The notes under the pieces are model-generated. The model was given only the letters and a program-made list of their open reading frames with translations. It made no database searches and was not told the origin of the DNA. From assembly GCA_024742755.1 (NCBI GenBank), contig JANSXW010000015.1, forward strand, positions 1 to 64,000: a stretch of 64,000 nt of DNA, written 5' to 3'. The position numbers and the translations under genes were made by a program. Every line of letters begins with the position of its first letter. Position 1 is the first letter of the stretch. Positions 56,370 through 64,000 of this stretch are shown here, piece after piece. The stretch is from a bacterium. GTDB taxonomy: Bacteria; Bacteroidota; Bacteroidia; Chitinophagales; Saprospiraceae.

Positions 56370-57767
56370 ATGAGATTCTTTTGGTTTATCCTTGGGCTTT
56401 CCGCCCTCGCTGCCTGTCAGCGCTATAGTACCCTGCCCGGCACGGCTACCGACAAAGACTGGAAAGTAAAGACCCTGCCCGCCTCCCCTCAGCAAATGGA
56501 TGGCGACCCGGAAGCGGGCTATGCGTTCATTGGAGGAGGCTCCTACATCGGCTCCGGCGTACCTTTCGAAATGATGAAAAAGCGCCTCTCCGGCACCTCC
56601 GACACGGTGCTGCGGCGAGGCGGTGTCAACGCCAACCTGCCCTATCCCGTCAGTGCCTTTGAAGCGGCCAAGGGCGGAACACTCGTGATGAACGGCAACT
56701 GCTTCACCTGCCACGCCGGGGAGGTCAACGGGCAGATTGTCCCGGGGCTAGGCAACAGCTTCTCAGACTACCAAAAGAGCTTCAAGCCAATGGGAAAGGC
56801 AATCCGGGTGGGCGTAGACCTCAAGTACAAAAAGGATGAGCCTGAGTGGGAAGCCTATGAGGACTTCTCCCGCTATTTCAACGCCATGGCACCTTACATT
56901 CAAACCAATCAGCCGGGGGCCAATCCGGCCTTCCGCCTGGCTGAAGCTTGCATGCGCCACCGCGACCCTGCAGACCTGACCTACCGGGAGACGCCCAACT
57001 ACGATATGATGGACTACACCATCGCCACCGATGTGCCGCCCCTCTGGCATGTTAAGAAAAAGAACGCCCTGTACTACAACGGCATTGGGCGGGGCGATTT
57101 CACCAAGCTGCTTTTCCAGGCTTCTGTGCTGGGCATACCCGACAGCACGGCCGCACGGGAAGCCATCAATGGGTTTAAAGATGTCCTGGCGTGGCTGCAA
57201 ACGCTGAAGCCCCCAGCCTATCCGGGCCCGGTTGATCGGGCTCTGGCTGCGGAAGGGCAGGTGATTTTTGAAGAAAATTGCAGCAAATGCCACGGCACCT
57301 ACGGCGATGAGGAGACCTACCCCAATAAACTGGTTTCTCTGGCGCTGGTTAAAACTGATCCCATGTACGCCAACTACGCGAAAAACAGCGGGATCGTGGA
57401 ATGGTACAACAGCAGCTGGTTTGCGCAATCAGAGCCGAAGTCGTACTTTGCGCCTGAGCTGGGGTATGTGGCACCACCTTTGGACGGCATTTGGGCTACC
57501 GCGCCTTACCTCCACAATGGCTCGGTCCCCACAGTAGCTGCGCTGCTTGACAGCAAAAACCGGCCCGATATCTGGGCGCGGTCAGGGGACAGCCGGGATT
57601 ACGACCACAAGGCGCTTGGCTGGGCCTACACGGAGCTGGACAAAGCCAAAGGCGACTGGGCATTTGATACCAACCGCCCTGGCTACAGCAATAAAGGGCA
57701 CGATTTTGGCGATAAGTTATCAGCGGGTGAACGCACCGCTGTTATTGAATACCTTAAAACATTATAA
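56370..57767 (+). CDS. Di-heme cytochrome c lipoprotein
   Basis: 465 residues with lipobox LAAC (C16). Two CxxCH haem sites are visible: CFTCH at C111 and CSKCH at C304. Methionine or histidine axial ligands are likely further along (APPLDGIWATAPYLHNGSVP). The arrangement resembles di-haem cytochromes near the RoxA or MauG group, but this is not certain. It should act outside the cytoplasm in electron transfer. It ends two bases before 57770-58351, so the two are probably cotranscribed. Confidence 0.85.
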   Translation: MRFFWFILGLSALAACQRYSTLPGTATDKDWKVKTLPASPQQMDGDPEAGYAFIGGGSYIGSGVPFEMMKKRLSGTSDTVLRRGGVNANLPYPVSAFEAAKGGTLVMNGNCFTCHAGEVNGQIVPGLGNSFSDYQKSFKPMGKAIRVGVDLKYKKDEPEWEAYEDFSRYFNAMAPYIQTNQPGANPAFRLAEACMRHRDPADLTYRETPNYDMMDYTIATDVPPLWHVKKKNALYYNGIGRGDFTKLLFQASVLGIPDSTAAREAINGFKDVLAWLQTLKPPAYPGPVDRALAAEGQVIFEENCSKCHGTYGDEETYPNKLVSLALVKTDPMYANYAKNSGIVEWYNSSWFAQSEPKSYFAPELGYVAPPLDGIWATAPYLHNGSVPTVAALLDSKNRPDIWARSGDSRDYDHKALGWAYTELDKAKGDWAFDTNRPGYSNKGHDFGDKLSAGERTAVIEYLKTL

Positions 57768-57769
57768 AC

Positions 57770-58351
57770 ATGCGAACGCTATTGCTTGGCATCGCTTTGC
57801 TGGCTGCCTCCACGGGCATTCAGGCACAAGCCCAGGACGTACAGGATATCAAATCCCGGTTGAACCAATACTTCACCGCTACCGAAGACAAAGACTGGGA
57901 GACGGTGGTCGATTACCTTTATCCGCCACTTTTTGAGCAGGTCTCGAAAGAAGAAATGGTGCAAATGTTTGCCGACATGAGCGGCAACGGTATGGAAGTC
58001 GACATGTCGGGCTATCGCATCAAGCGTATCAGTGCTCCCTTCGCACACGAATCAGAACGGTACGCGGCCGTCAGCTATATGGGTACCATGACTATCCAAT
58101 TTACCTCAGAGGCTTACAAAACCCCGGAGACCGTAGGCATGATCAAAGGCAACCTCGAAGGCACGCACGGCACGGATGCTGTGTCCTATGACGGCGCCAC
58201 CAATACTTTTACCGTGCTGGTAGACAAGGTGATGTACGCCATTGCCGACGAGGGGACGAAAAACTGGCACTTCATCGAAAATGATGCGCAAAATCCGATG
58301 ACGCAGCAGCTCATTCCTGCGGAGGTGAGGGCTCATTTTGCGGATCAGTAA
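57770..58351 (+). CDS. Small secreted protein of unknown function
   Basis: 193 residues with a signal peptide (ends IQAQAQ). The sequence has the character of an NTF2/SnoaL-like fold: IKSRLNQYFTATEDKDWETV, VDYLYPPLFEQVSKEEMVQM, and WHFIENDAQNPMTQQLIP near the end. No catalytic residues are evident. It follows the cytochrome by two bases and may be its partner. Confidence 0.65.
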   Translation: MRTLLLGIALLAASTGIQAQAQDVQDIKSRLNQYFTATEDKDWETVVDYLYPPLFEQVSKEEMVQMFADMSGNGMEVDMSGYRIKRISAPFAHESERYAAVSYMGTMTIQFTSEAYKTPETVGMIKGNLEGTHGTDAVSYDGATNTFTVLVDKVMYAIADEGTKNWHFIENDAQNPMTQQLIPAEVRAHFADQ

Positions 58352-58407
58352 AGCATCGAATTAAGCTGTTGCCGCGTTATAGTGATAGTAACCAAACCCT
58401 TACACCT

Positions 58408-59175
58408 ATGACGCGGCAGCTTTCTCTTCTGCAGTCTCCGGCCTTCTTCCTGAGCCTGGCCTTGTTGTTGTTCAACGATTTTTACCTAAAAAGCGCTTTT
58501 CCGGGTCTGCTCACCGGCAAACTATCTGATTTTGCCGGGCTGTTTGCCTTTGGGCTGTTTTGGATCGCGCTCTTCCCCGCTTACCGCAAAACGCTTTGCT
58601 GGGGCATCGCCCTGTTCTTCCTGTATTGGAAAACGCCATTCAGCCAACCGCTGATTGAAGGTTGGAATAGCCTGACCGGGCTGCATTACGCCCGGGTGGT
58701 GGACTACACGGATTACCTGGCGCTGCCGGTCCTGATTTTGGCCTACCGCTACAGCCTGGTGTACACGCCTGACTGGAAAGTCCGGGTCCACTATGCTGTT
58801 CCCTTTTCTGTGGCCGTCTTTGCCTTTCTGGCTACGAGCACACCGGATGAATATGACTTTTTCCTGGTTCTGGATGAGACTTACGAGCTGCCCTATGGGA
58901 AAAGTGAATTCGTGCCGCGGGTGGATGCTGCCGACAGCTTGTTCATTCGGCATGAATTGCCCCTTTCAGAAGGATTGGAGCCGGATACGGTGAATATCAG
59001 CTACTACGCGGCTCACTGTGGCGGCTACCAAGAGGCCGACATTATCCTCATACCGCGCAATGATAGCCTTACTAACCTTCAGGTCATCGGGTTGTACTAC
59101 TGTACGGATGATCAGCAGCGCCGCCCTCTGGCTAAAGCGGAGTTTGAACGGCAGGTGATTGATAAGATTGATTAA
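58408..59175 (+). CDS. Membrane protein of unknown function
   Basis: 255 residues from ATG 58408. Hydrophobic segments occur at about residues 10-28, 40-60 and 65-80 (FGLFWIALFPAYRKTLCWGI), then a stretch around 105-120 (YLALPVLILAYRYSL) and 130-145. The C-terminal half is soluble and acidic. No family is recognised. It is the last gene of a run after the cytochrome and small secreted protein and converges on smc. Confidence 0.6.
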   Translation: MTRQLSLLQSPAFFLSLALLLFNDFYLKSAFPGLLTGKLSDFAGLFAFGLFWIALFPAYRKTLCWGIALFFLYWKTPFSQPLIEGWNSLTGLHYARVVDYTDYLALPVLILAYRYSLVYTPDWKVRVHYAVPFSVAVFAFLATSTPDEYDFFLVLDETYELPYGKSEFVPRVDAADSLFIRHELPLSEGLEPDTVNISYYAAHCGGYQEADIILIPRNDSLTNLQVIGLYYCTDDQQRRPLAKAEFERQVIDKID

Positions 59176-59226
59176 CGTTCTGGATGAATGGCTGAGGCCG
59201 GTGATTTGCGCCTGGTATAGAGATTT

Positions 59227-59262
59227 CCCCGCAGCGGGGGGACATGCGACTTCTACGAAGTC
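59227..59262. terminator. Bidirectional terminator-like hairpins
   Basis: CCCCGCAGCGGGG (59227-59239) and GACTTCTACGAAGTC (59248-59262) are two adjacent palindromes between the convergent membrane-protein and smc genes. TTCTACGAAGTC occurs again at 59328-59339. There is no strong T-run, so the terminator call is moderate. Confidence 0.4.
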
Positions 59263-59391
59263 GTTCTCCTGTGGTATTGCCGGGGCTACTAAGGTGTGAC
59301 TCTACCTGGCTGTGCCAAGCAGACAGGTTCTACGAAGTCTTCGGCATTCTTTCCAAGCTTTTCATGCCCCTAAGTTTAAAAATGGAATCCA

Positions 59392-62300
59392 CTAAGCTTG
59401 TTCCTTCACTTCGAAGGTGGTGGAGTGCTCGAAGTCCCGGAAGTCGACCGCGCTGACCCCGGATACGCCTTGCTCGGCCATGTAAACGCCGTAGATGGTA
59501 TCCACAGCGGCCATCGTCAGCTTGTTGTGGGTGACGATGATGAACTGAGAGTCTTTGGAGAACTTCTTGATGATCTTGTTGAATTTCTCGATGTTGGCAT
59601 CATCCAACGGGGCGTCCACTTCATCGAAAATACAGAATGGGGCGGGCTTGAGCAGGTACAGGGCAAAGAGCAGTGCGGTGGCCGTGAGCGTCTTTTCCCC
59701 ACCCGACAACTGACTGATGGTCTGCGGGCGCTTGCCTTTGGGCTTGGCGACGATTTCAATTTTGGACTCGAGCGGGTCGTCCGGGTCCATAAGGATGAGG
59801 TCGCAGGTATCTTCTATAGTGAACAGGCTGCGGAACACGTCGATAAAGTACAAGCGGGCCTTCTCAAAGGACTCCAAAAACTGCAGCGTGGCGGTTTCCT
59901 CAATTTCCTTGATGGTGGTTTCCAGATCTGATTTGGCCTGAAGGATGTCGTCCCGCTGTTTGGTGATGTTCTCTGCCCGTTCCTTCATCTCATCGAAGGC
60001 TTCCACCGCCATGGGGTTGATCTCCCCGTAGTTCTCCAGGCGGCCACGCAGGCGGTCTACCTTCAGGGCAATTTCCTCTTCCGGCATGCCGAGGGTGGGC
60101 TCCTCATTGATGATGTCGTTGATCTCAATATTGAATTCGATGCGCAGGCGCTGAGCTACGGAGCCTACCTTGTACTTGACATCATTGACCTTATCCTTGA
60201 GTGTGTTCACCAAGATCTGCGCGTCCTGTCGCTGCTTGTTGAGCTTGCGTAGCTGATCCTCCAGTTCGTTAATGCCGCCCCGGGCTTTGTAGTAGGTCTG
60301 TTCGGCCTCGGTGAGTTTGGCTTCCCGCTGCTTGCGCAGGTCGTAGGATTCCAGCAGCTGCTGTTGGAGGGCATCCGTGGCGTCCTGCAATTCCCGGATT
60401 TCCAGCTGCGACTGCTCCAGCTTTTGGGCGTTGCCGGAAACAGTCGTGGTGGCTTCCTGCAGTTGCTTTTCGCGGAAGCTCAGTTCGCGCTGCAGGGCCG
60501 ACACTTTGTTCTGTTGCCGGATGAACTCGATGTTCTTTTCATTGAAGGCCGTGGAAGCGGCACTCATTTTCTCCGCCACGTCCCGGTAGGTGATATCGGT
60601 ATCGGCAATGCGCTCTTTCAGCAGGCTAACTTCCCGTTTTTTCACCCGGAGCAAGCCATCCATTTCCTCGTTTTCGCGGTCCAGGGATGTGACCCGGTCG
60701 GTATGCCCCTGCAGCTTATCCTCCGCTTCTTTTATGAAGGACTCGAAGTTTTCGAGGCGGGTGGCATGTGCTGTTTTTTCCTGCATCAGCTGATTGAGCT
60801 GACGGCGAGCTTCCTGTATTTCCCGCTCGGTACGCCGTGCCTTGAGCTGATCCATGCGGTCCTTGAGGCTGTAATAGGCAGACGATAGCTTGTCTTCCTC
60901 CCGCTCCAGCTTCCGAATCTCCTTTTCGAGGACTTCCAGGTTTTTCTTGCGCCCGATTTTTTTGCCTTCAAACAGGCCAATAGACCCGCCAGACACGCTG
61001 TAGCGCCGCTGAATGAACCGCCCGCTTTTGGAGAGCAGCACATAATCACTGTCCTCGATGGCGCCCTTAATTTCTTCCTGATCGGTTACCAGCACATTTT
61101 CCAGCAAGTGAGCTACCAGTTTGCGGTAGGCGGGGTCGGTTTCCACCAAATCGAAAGCCTGTTGGGTATCGGGCAGCATCGCCATCGGGGGCACGTAGCG
61201 CTCGAAGGCGTCGAGTAGAAAGAAGTTGGCCTTGCCTTTTTGGGTGCTGTTGAGCAGGCGGATGGCTTTGTAAGCCGCTTCCAGGTCGGGCACCACATAG
61301 TAGTTCAGGTAAGGCTCAAGGTAGTTTTCAATGGCGACCCGGTAGTCTTCCTTAACGTAGATGAGGTCAGAGAGCAGGGGCGTTTCCGAATTCCACTCCT
61401 TGGATTTGGCGGTGCTCAGGAACTTAATCGACTCCGGGAAGCCCTCCAGGCTTTCGACCATGCTTTTGGTCAGCTGATACTCATTGCGGCGGGCATCGAG
61501 CGTACGGTTGACCTTGGTACGTTGTTTGTTTAGGTCGTCGAGTTCCTGATCGGTTTTTTCGAGCTGCTGTTGGCGTTCCTCCTCGGCTTTTTCCAGGCTT
61601 TCCACAGCGGCCTGACGTTCGGATTGCTGTGCCTCCAGGGTTTTCATCTTGTCCTGCAAGCCAACAATCTCCGTTTTCCGGCGGTCAATTTCCTCCAACC
61701 CGCGCTTGAGCTCGCGCTGACTGCTTTCAATCTGATTGGTATTGATGGCTTTCTGCTTCTCCAGCTCGAAGGTTTCCCGCTCCAGGGCTTGCTGTTGGCT
61801 GACCACCTCGTCCAATCCAGCTTTCAATTGCCCATGGTCTTTTTTGATGGCCGCCAGCTGTTCTTCTGCCTGATTCAGCTCTTCTTCCAGGCGGGCTTCG
61901 ATGCGTTTTTCGCCATTCAGCTCAGAGCGGTATTGCTCGATGTCTTCCTCCAGCTGCCGGATGCGGACTTTAGCGTTTGCGGTTTCCTGATTGAGCTTTT
62001 GCAGGTTGTCTTCCAGGAACTGCTGTTTTTGCTGCTGCATCCGCTTGTCGTTCTCCATACCGCGGATATTCCCCACCAGATTGTTCAGCTCGCGTTGGCG
62101 TTCGGACAGTGCTTGTTCTTTGTCCAGATTGGCTTTACGCTCCTGTTCCAGGGCAGCTTCCCGGGTATTGATTTCCACATCGTACTGCCGGTAGTTGTCC
62201 TCCTCCTGTGTCAGCTTCTTGCGCAGTTCTTCCTGCTGCTGCTTGAGGCTGCCAATTTTGAGAATGGCCAGCTCGGTGCTGTAGCTTTTGTACTTTTCCT

Positions 62301-62955
62301 TAAGTTCGAAGTACTTGCGGGCACGCTTGGCCTGCTTTTCCAGCGACTTGAGGTTGTTGTTGATCTCAAAGAGCAGGTCCTCCACCCGGTCGAGGTCTTC
62401 CGAAGTATGCTTCAGTTTGTTGAGGGTCTCGCGCTTGCGGACTTTGTACTTGGAAATACCGGCAGCCTGCTCAAACATCTTGCGCCGGGAGTTGTCCTTA
62501 TCGGCCAGGATATCGTCCACCATCCCCAATGCGATGATGGCGTAGGAGTTGGAGCCAATACCTGTATCGAGAAAAAGGGAAGTAATGTCCTTGAGGCGGC
62601 AGGTGACGCCGTTGAGCCGGTACTCGCTGTCCCCGCTGCGGTAAAGCATTCGCGTGATGGTAAGCGTGTGGTACTCGGTGGGCAGGAGGTTTTTGGTATT
62701 CTCGAAGGTTAGGGAGACCGAAGCCACCCCGCCCGCTTTGCGCCGTTTGGTACCGTTGAAGATCACGCTCGACATGGAGTCCAGGCGCAGTTCCCGGCTT
62801 TTCTGTTCCCCCAGCACCCAGCGGATGGCATCCACGATATTGGACTTGCCGGAACCATTGGGGCCCACTATGCCAATGACGTCCTCCTCGAAGTTGATGA
62901 CCGTTTCGTTGGCAAAACTCTTGAACCCCTTTATTTCCAGCTGTTTCAATCTCAT
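59392..62955 (-). CDS. smc: Chromosome segregation protein SMC
   Basis: 1187 residues from ATG 62955 (MRLKQLEIKGFKSF). SMC dimers compact and separate chromosomes together with ScpA and ScpB. Walker A is GPNGSGKS (31-38). Two long coiled coils flank a hinge around 520-680 (FLSTAKSKEWNSETPLLSDL). The ABC signature is LSGGEKTL and Walker B is FCIFDEVDAPLDDAN near the C-terminus. The full length and motifs fit bacterial SMC. A longer frame to 63123 lacks family sequence and would contain the promoter. Confidence 0.97.
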   Translation of the reverse strand: MRLKQLEIKGFKSFANETVINFEEDVIGIVGPNGSGKSNIVDAIRWVLGEQKSRELRLDSMSSVIFNGTKRRKAGGVASVSLTFENTKNLLPTEYHTLTITRMLYRSGDSEYRLNGVTCRLKDITSLFLDTGIGSNSYAIIALGMVDDILADKDNSRRKMFEQAAGISKYKVRKRETLNKLKHTSEDLDRVEDLLFEINNNLKSLEKQAKRARKYFELKEKYKSYSTELAILKIGSLKQQQEELRKKLTQEEDNYRQYDVEINTREAALEQERKANLDKEQALSERQRELNNLVGNIRGMENDKRMQQQKQQFLEDNLQKLNQETANAKVRIRQLEEDIEQYRSELNGEKRIEARLEEELNQAEEQLAAIKKDHGQLKAGLDEVVSQQQALERETFELEKQKAINTNQIESSQRELKRGLEEIDRRKTEIVGLQDKMKTLEAQQSERQAAVESLEKAEEERQQQLEKTDQELDDLNKQRTKVNRTLDARRNEYQLTKSMVESLEGFPESIKFLSTAKSKEWNSETPLLSDLIYVKEDYRVAIENYLEPYLNYYVVPDLEAAYKAIRLLNSTQKGKANFFLLDAFERYVPPMAMLPDTQQAFDLVETDPAYRKLVAHLLENVLVTDQEEIKGAIEDSDYVLLSKSGRFIQRRYSVSGGSIGLFEGKKIGRKKNLEVLEKEIRKLEREEDKLSSAYYSLKDRMDQLKARRTEREIQEARRQLNQLMQEKTAHATRLENFESFIKEAEDKLQGHTDRVTSLDRENEEMDGLLRVKKREVSLLKERIADTDITYRDVAEKMSAASTAFNEKNIEFIRQQNKVSALQRELSFREKQLQEATTTVSGNAQKLEQSQLEIRELQDATDALQQQLLESYDLRKQREAKLTEAEQTYYKARGGINELEDQLRKLNKQRQDAQILVNTLKDKVNDVKYKVGSVAQRLRIEFNIEINDIINEEPTLGMPEEEIALKVDRLRGRLENYGEINPMAVEAFDEMKERAENITKQRDDILQAKSDLETTIKEIEETATLQFLESFEKARLYFIDVFRSLFTIEDTCDLILMDPDDPLESKIEIVAKPKGKRPQTISQLSGGEKTLTATALLFALYLLKPAPFCIFDEVDAPLDDANIEKFNKIIKKFSKDSQFIIVTHNKLTMAAVDTIYGVYMAEQGVSGVSAVDFRDFEHSTTFEVKEQA

Positions 62956-62961
62956 AGCCCA

Positions 62962-62991
62962 CAAAAATAAAACATTCCGGGACATTGGAAA
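62962..62991 (-). promoter_or_regulatory. Promoter of smc
   Basis: On the minus strand TTTC (62988-62991) is followed after 18 bases by TATTTTTG (62962-62969), an exact TAnnTTTG match. Its end is only seven bases from the ATG at 62955, so the leader would be very short. Confidence 0.5.
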
Positions 62992-63211
62992 CCGGAGGGG
63001 GGTATATTTTATCCACAACGTGTTCTCCGAGGCTGTTTGAGAACACCGGGGGAAAGAACCGCCTACGTCAAGACTATGGCGGTCAGAGAGTGCCCCTGGT
63101 GTTAGGGGCGACAGGCCGATCAATTAATTGGGTGAGGTGAATGATGTAGCAGATGCCCGAAGAAGTCGTGCCAAGCACCGCTTAACTGCAGGTGAATTAG
63201 GTCTTGCGCTT

Positions 63212-63367
63212 AGACTATGTTTGGAGCTTACTCCTATTGCAAACCAAGGACTTATGAACCTGGCGTCATCTTTTTTAGCTTATTTGGCCCGCCAAACGCG
63301 CTAAAAAAGATTTAGCCAGAACCACAATTCCTTGATTTTCATGACGAACCCGCTCCAAACATAGTCT
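63212..63367. mobile_element. Short palindromic element with 16-base terminal inverted repeats (MITE-like)
   Basis: AGACTATGTTTGGAGC (63212-63227) is exactly inverted at 63352-63367. Further matching arms occur inside: CAAGGA (63245) with TCCTTG (63329), and TCTTTTTTAGC (63269-63279) with GCTAAAAAAGA (63300-63310). The 156-base element encodes nothing. It lies between smc and the toxin gene. A short TTA is seen on each side and could be a target duplication. Confidence 0.65.
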
Positions 63368-63373
63368 TAGGGA

Positions 63374-63697
63374 TTAGAGGTCATCCCATTTGCCTGGACT
63401 CTCTTTGTCGTGTATAAAATCAATCACACTAACTTGATCTTCCTTGTTGAAAATCTGAAAGACAATTCTGAAGGACCATTTTTTAGCATAACGGTATGGT
63501 GGAGAAGCCTTCTTTTCAGTGAGAAGTAAAGGTTTACTTGCTGGCAGTTTCTCCAGGCTTCTTGCCTCAGCCACCAAGCCTTCACGGACTTTCTTAGCGA
63601 GAGTGGGCGTAGTTTTCTTTTCGTAGTAATCATTAATATTGCTCAGGCTTTTACGAGCATTCCGTGTTATTACTACCTTCCATAACTTCCCTACCAT
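63374..63697 (-). CDS. RelE/ParE-family toxin
   Basis: 107 residues. The RelE/ParE fold is suggested by WKVVITRNARKSLSNINDYY, VAEARSLEKLPASKPLL and YRYAKKWSFRIVFQIF, then the final VSVIDFIHDKESP. The start overlaps the end of the upstream antitoxin-type gene by seven bases, the usual toxin-antitoxin order. The target (gyrase or ribosomal mRNA) is not decided. Confidence 0.85.
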   Translation of the reverse strand: MVGKLWKVVITRNARKSLSNINDYYEKKTTPTLAKKVREGLVAEARSLEKLPASKPLLLTEKKASPPYRYAKKWSFRIVFQIFNKEDQVSVIDFIHDKESPGKWDDL

Positions 63698-63972
63698 TCT
63701 TTAACCTCCTCTTCCAGCTCATCAATGGTAATGTAATCACCTTTTTTTACTTGGGCAGAACCTTCTTCCAAACGAGCTAATAGCTCTTCCTCTGTAAGCT
63801 GTTTTAGTGATGGGTCAGCAGGGACTGCCATAATCATCTCATCTGTGATTTGACGCTCTTCCAAGTGCTCACTCGCATAAGCTTCGGTCATAGCATGAAG
63901 GATACGCAAGAAGCTTTCATCTGCCTGTTCAATGCGAAGGTGCAAGATTTCCTTGATTTGTTCGGCTCCCAT
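63691..63972 (-). CDS. Probable antitoxin of the RelE/ParE pair
   Basis: 93 residues. A helical N-terminus (IKEILHLRIEQADESFLRIL) is followed by an acidic C-terminal stretch (QVKKGDYITIDELEEEVKEW), as in antitoxins that wrap their toxin. It ends in a seven-base overlap with the toxin gene. No DNA-binding motif is clear. The gene starts only 28 bases from the window edge, so its promoter is partly outside. Confidence 0.75.
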   Translation of the reverse strand: MGAEQIKEILHLRIEQADESFLRILHAMTEAYASEHLEERQITDEMIMAVPADPSLKQLTEEELLARLEEGSAQVKKGDYITIDELEEEVKEW

Positions 63973-64000
63973 GAGCAGTTGTCTTTAGTTCATGATTTCT

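Noticed and set aside
59227-59391. Short TTCTACGAAGTC repeats as a CRISPR-like array
   Set aside because: Only two copies, with no regular spacing and no cas genes.
61570-62712. A 380-codon plus-strand frame inside smc
   Set aside because: It is a shadow of the coiled-coil codons. The sequence is a Leu/Phe-rich artefact with no start context.

Overview
The window looks like chromosomal DNA of a marine or surface-living member of the Bacteroidota, most likely of the Saprospiria/Lewinella type. Supporting signs are PorV-like DUF5723 and lipobox outer-surface proteins, Bacteroidota-type -7 promoter boxes (TAnnTTTG) in front of tyrS, folP and smc, and a large set of sulfatases and glycoside hydrolases. 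This placement is inferred from gene content only. No rRNA, tRNA or CRISPR array was seen.

Layout. 1-10.2 kb (minus strand) is mostly housekeeping: a GH97 lipoprotein cut by the window edge, a sirtuin, a DUF5723/SH3 surface protein with a partner lipoprotein, a trans-sulfuration PLP enzyme, a PhzF-like isomerase, tyrosyl-tRNA synthetase and an SDR dehydrogenase. 10.3-52.8 kb is a polysaccharide-degradation island. It has five intact formylglycine sulfatases, one frameshifted sulfatase, and two sulfatase stubs. It also has GH2, GH78, three GH28-like proteins, a GH43-like propeller protein, a heparinase II/III-type lyase, a DUF1080 protein, two Gfo/Idh/MocA oxidoreductases, a FAD oxidoreductase with a golvesin-like tail, two SUMF1-fold proteins, and large secreted proteins I cannot assign. 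The enzyme set (rhamnosidase, polygalacturonase-like, uronate lyase-like, sulfatases) fits a sulfated polymer containing rhamnose and uronic acid. The substrate is an inference. No SusC/SusD pair or dedicated sensor lies in the window.

The genes fall into short runs with overlapping or nearly touching ends: 10274-15727, 18972-24062, 26942-32107, 37893-43293 and 47824-52834. Most products carry a signal peptide or lipobox and so should act in the periplasm or at the cell surface. Between the runs, especially 15.9-37.9 kb, are many broken genes (truncations, frameshifts, a nonsense codon, head and tail stubs), so the island is eroding or recombining.

43.3-46.7 kb is a different kind of region. 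It holds an alpha/beta hydrolase, an orphan secreted protein and a Crp/Fnr regulator, separated by attC-like GTTRGCGGYA sites, with a 0.3 kb direct duplication that copies a promoter, a signal-peptide start and the 3' end of the regulator. 52.9-63 kb returns to housekeeping: a YheT-type hydrolase, a membrane protein, folP, a di-heme cytochrome c with two small partners, and smc. The right end carries a short inverted-repeat element and a RelE/ParE-type toxin-antitoxin pair.
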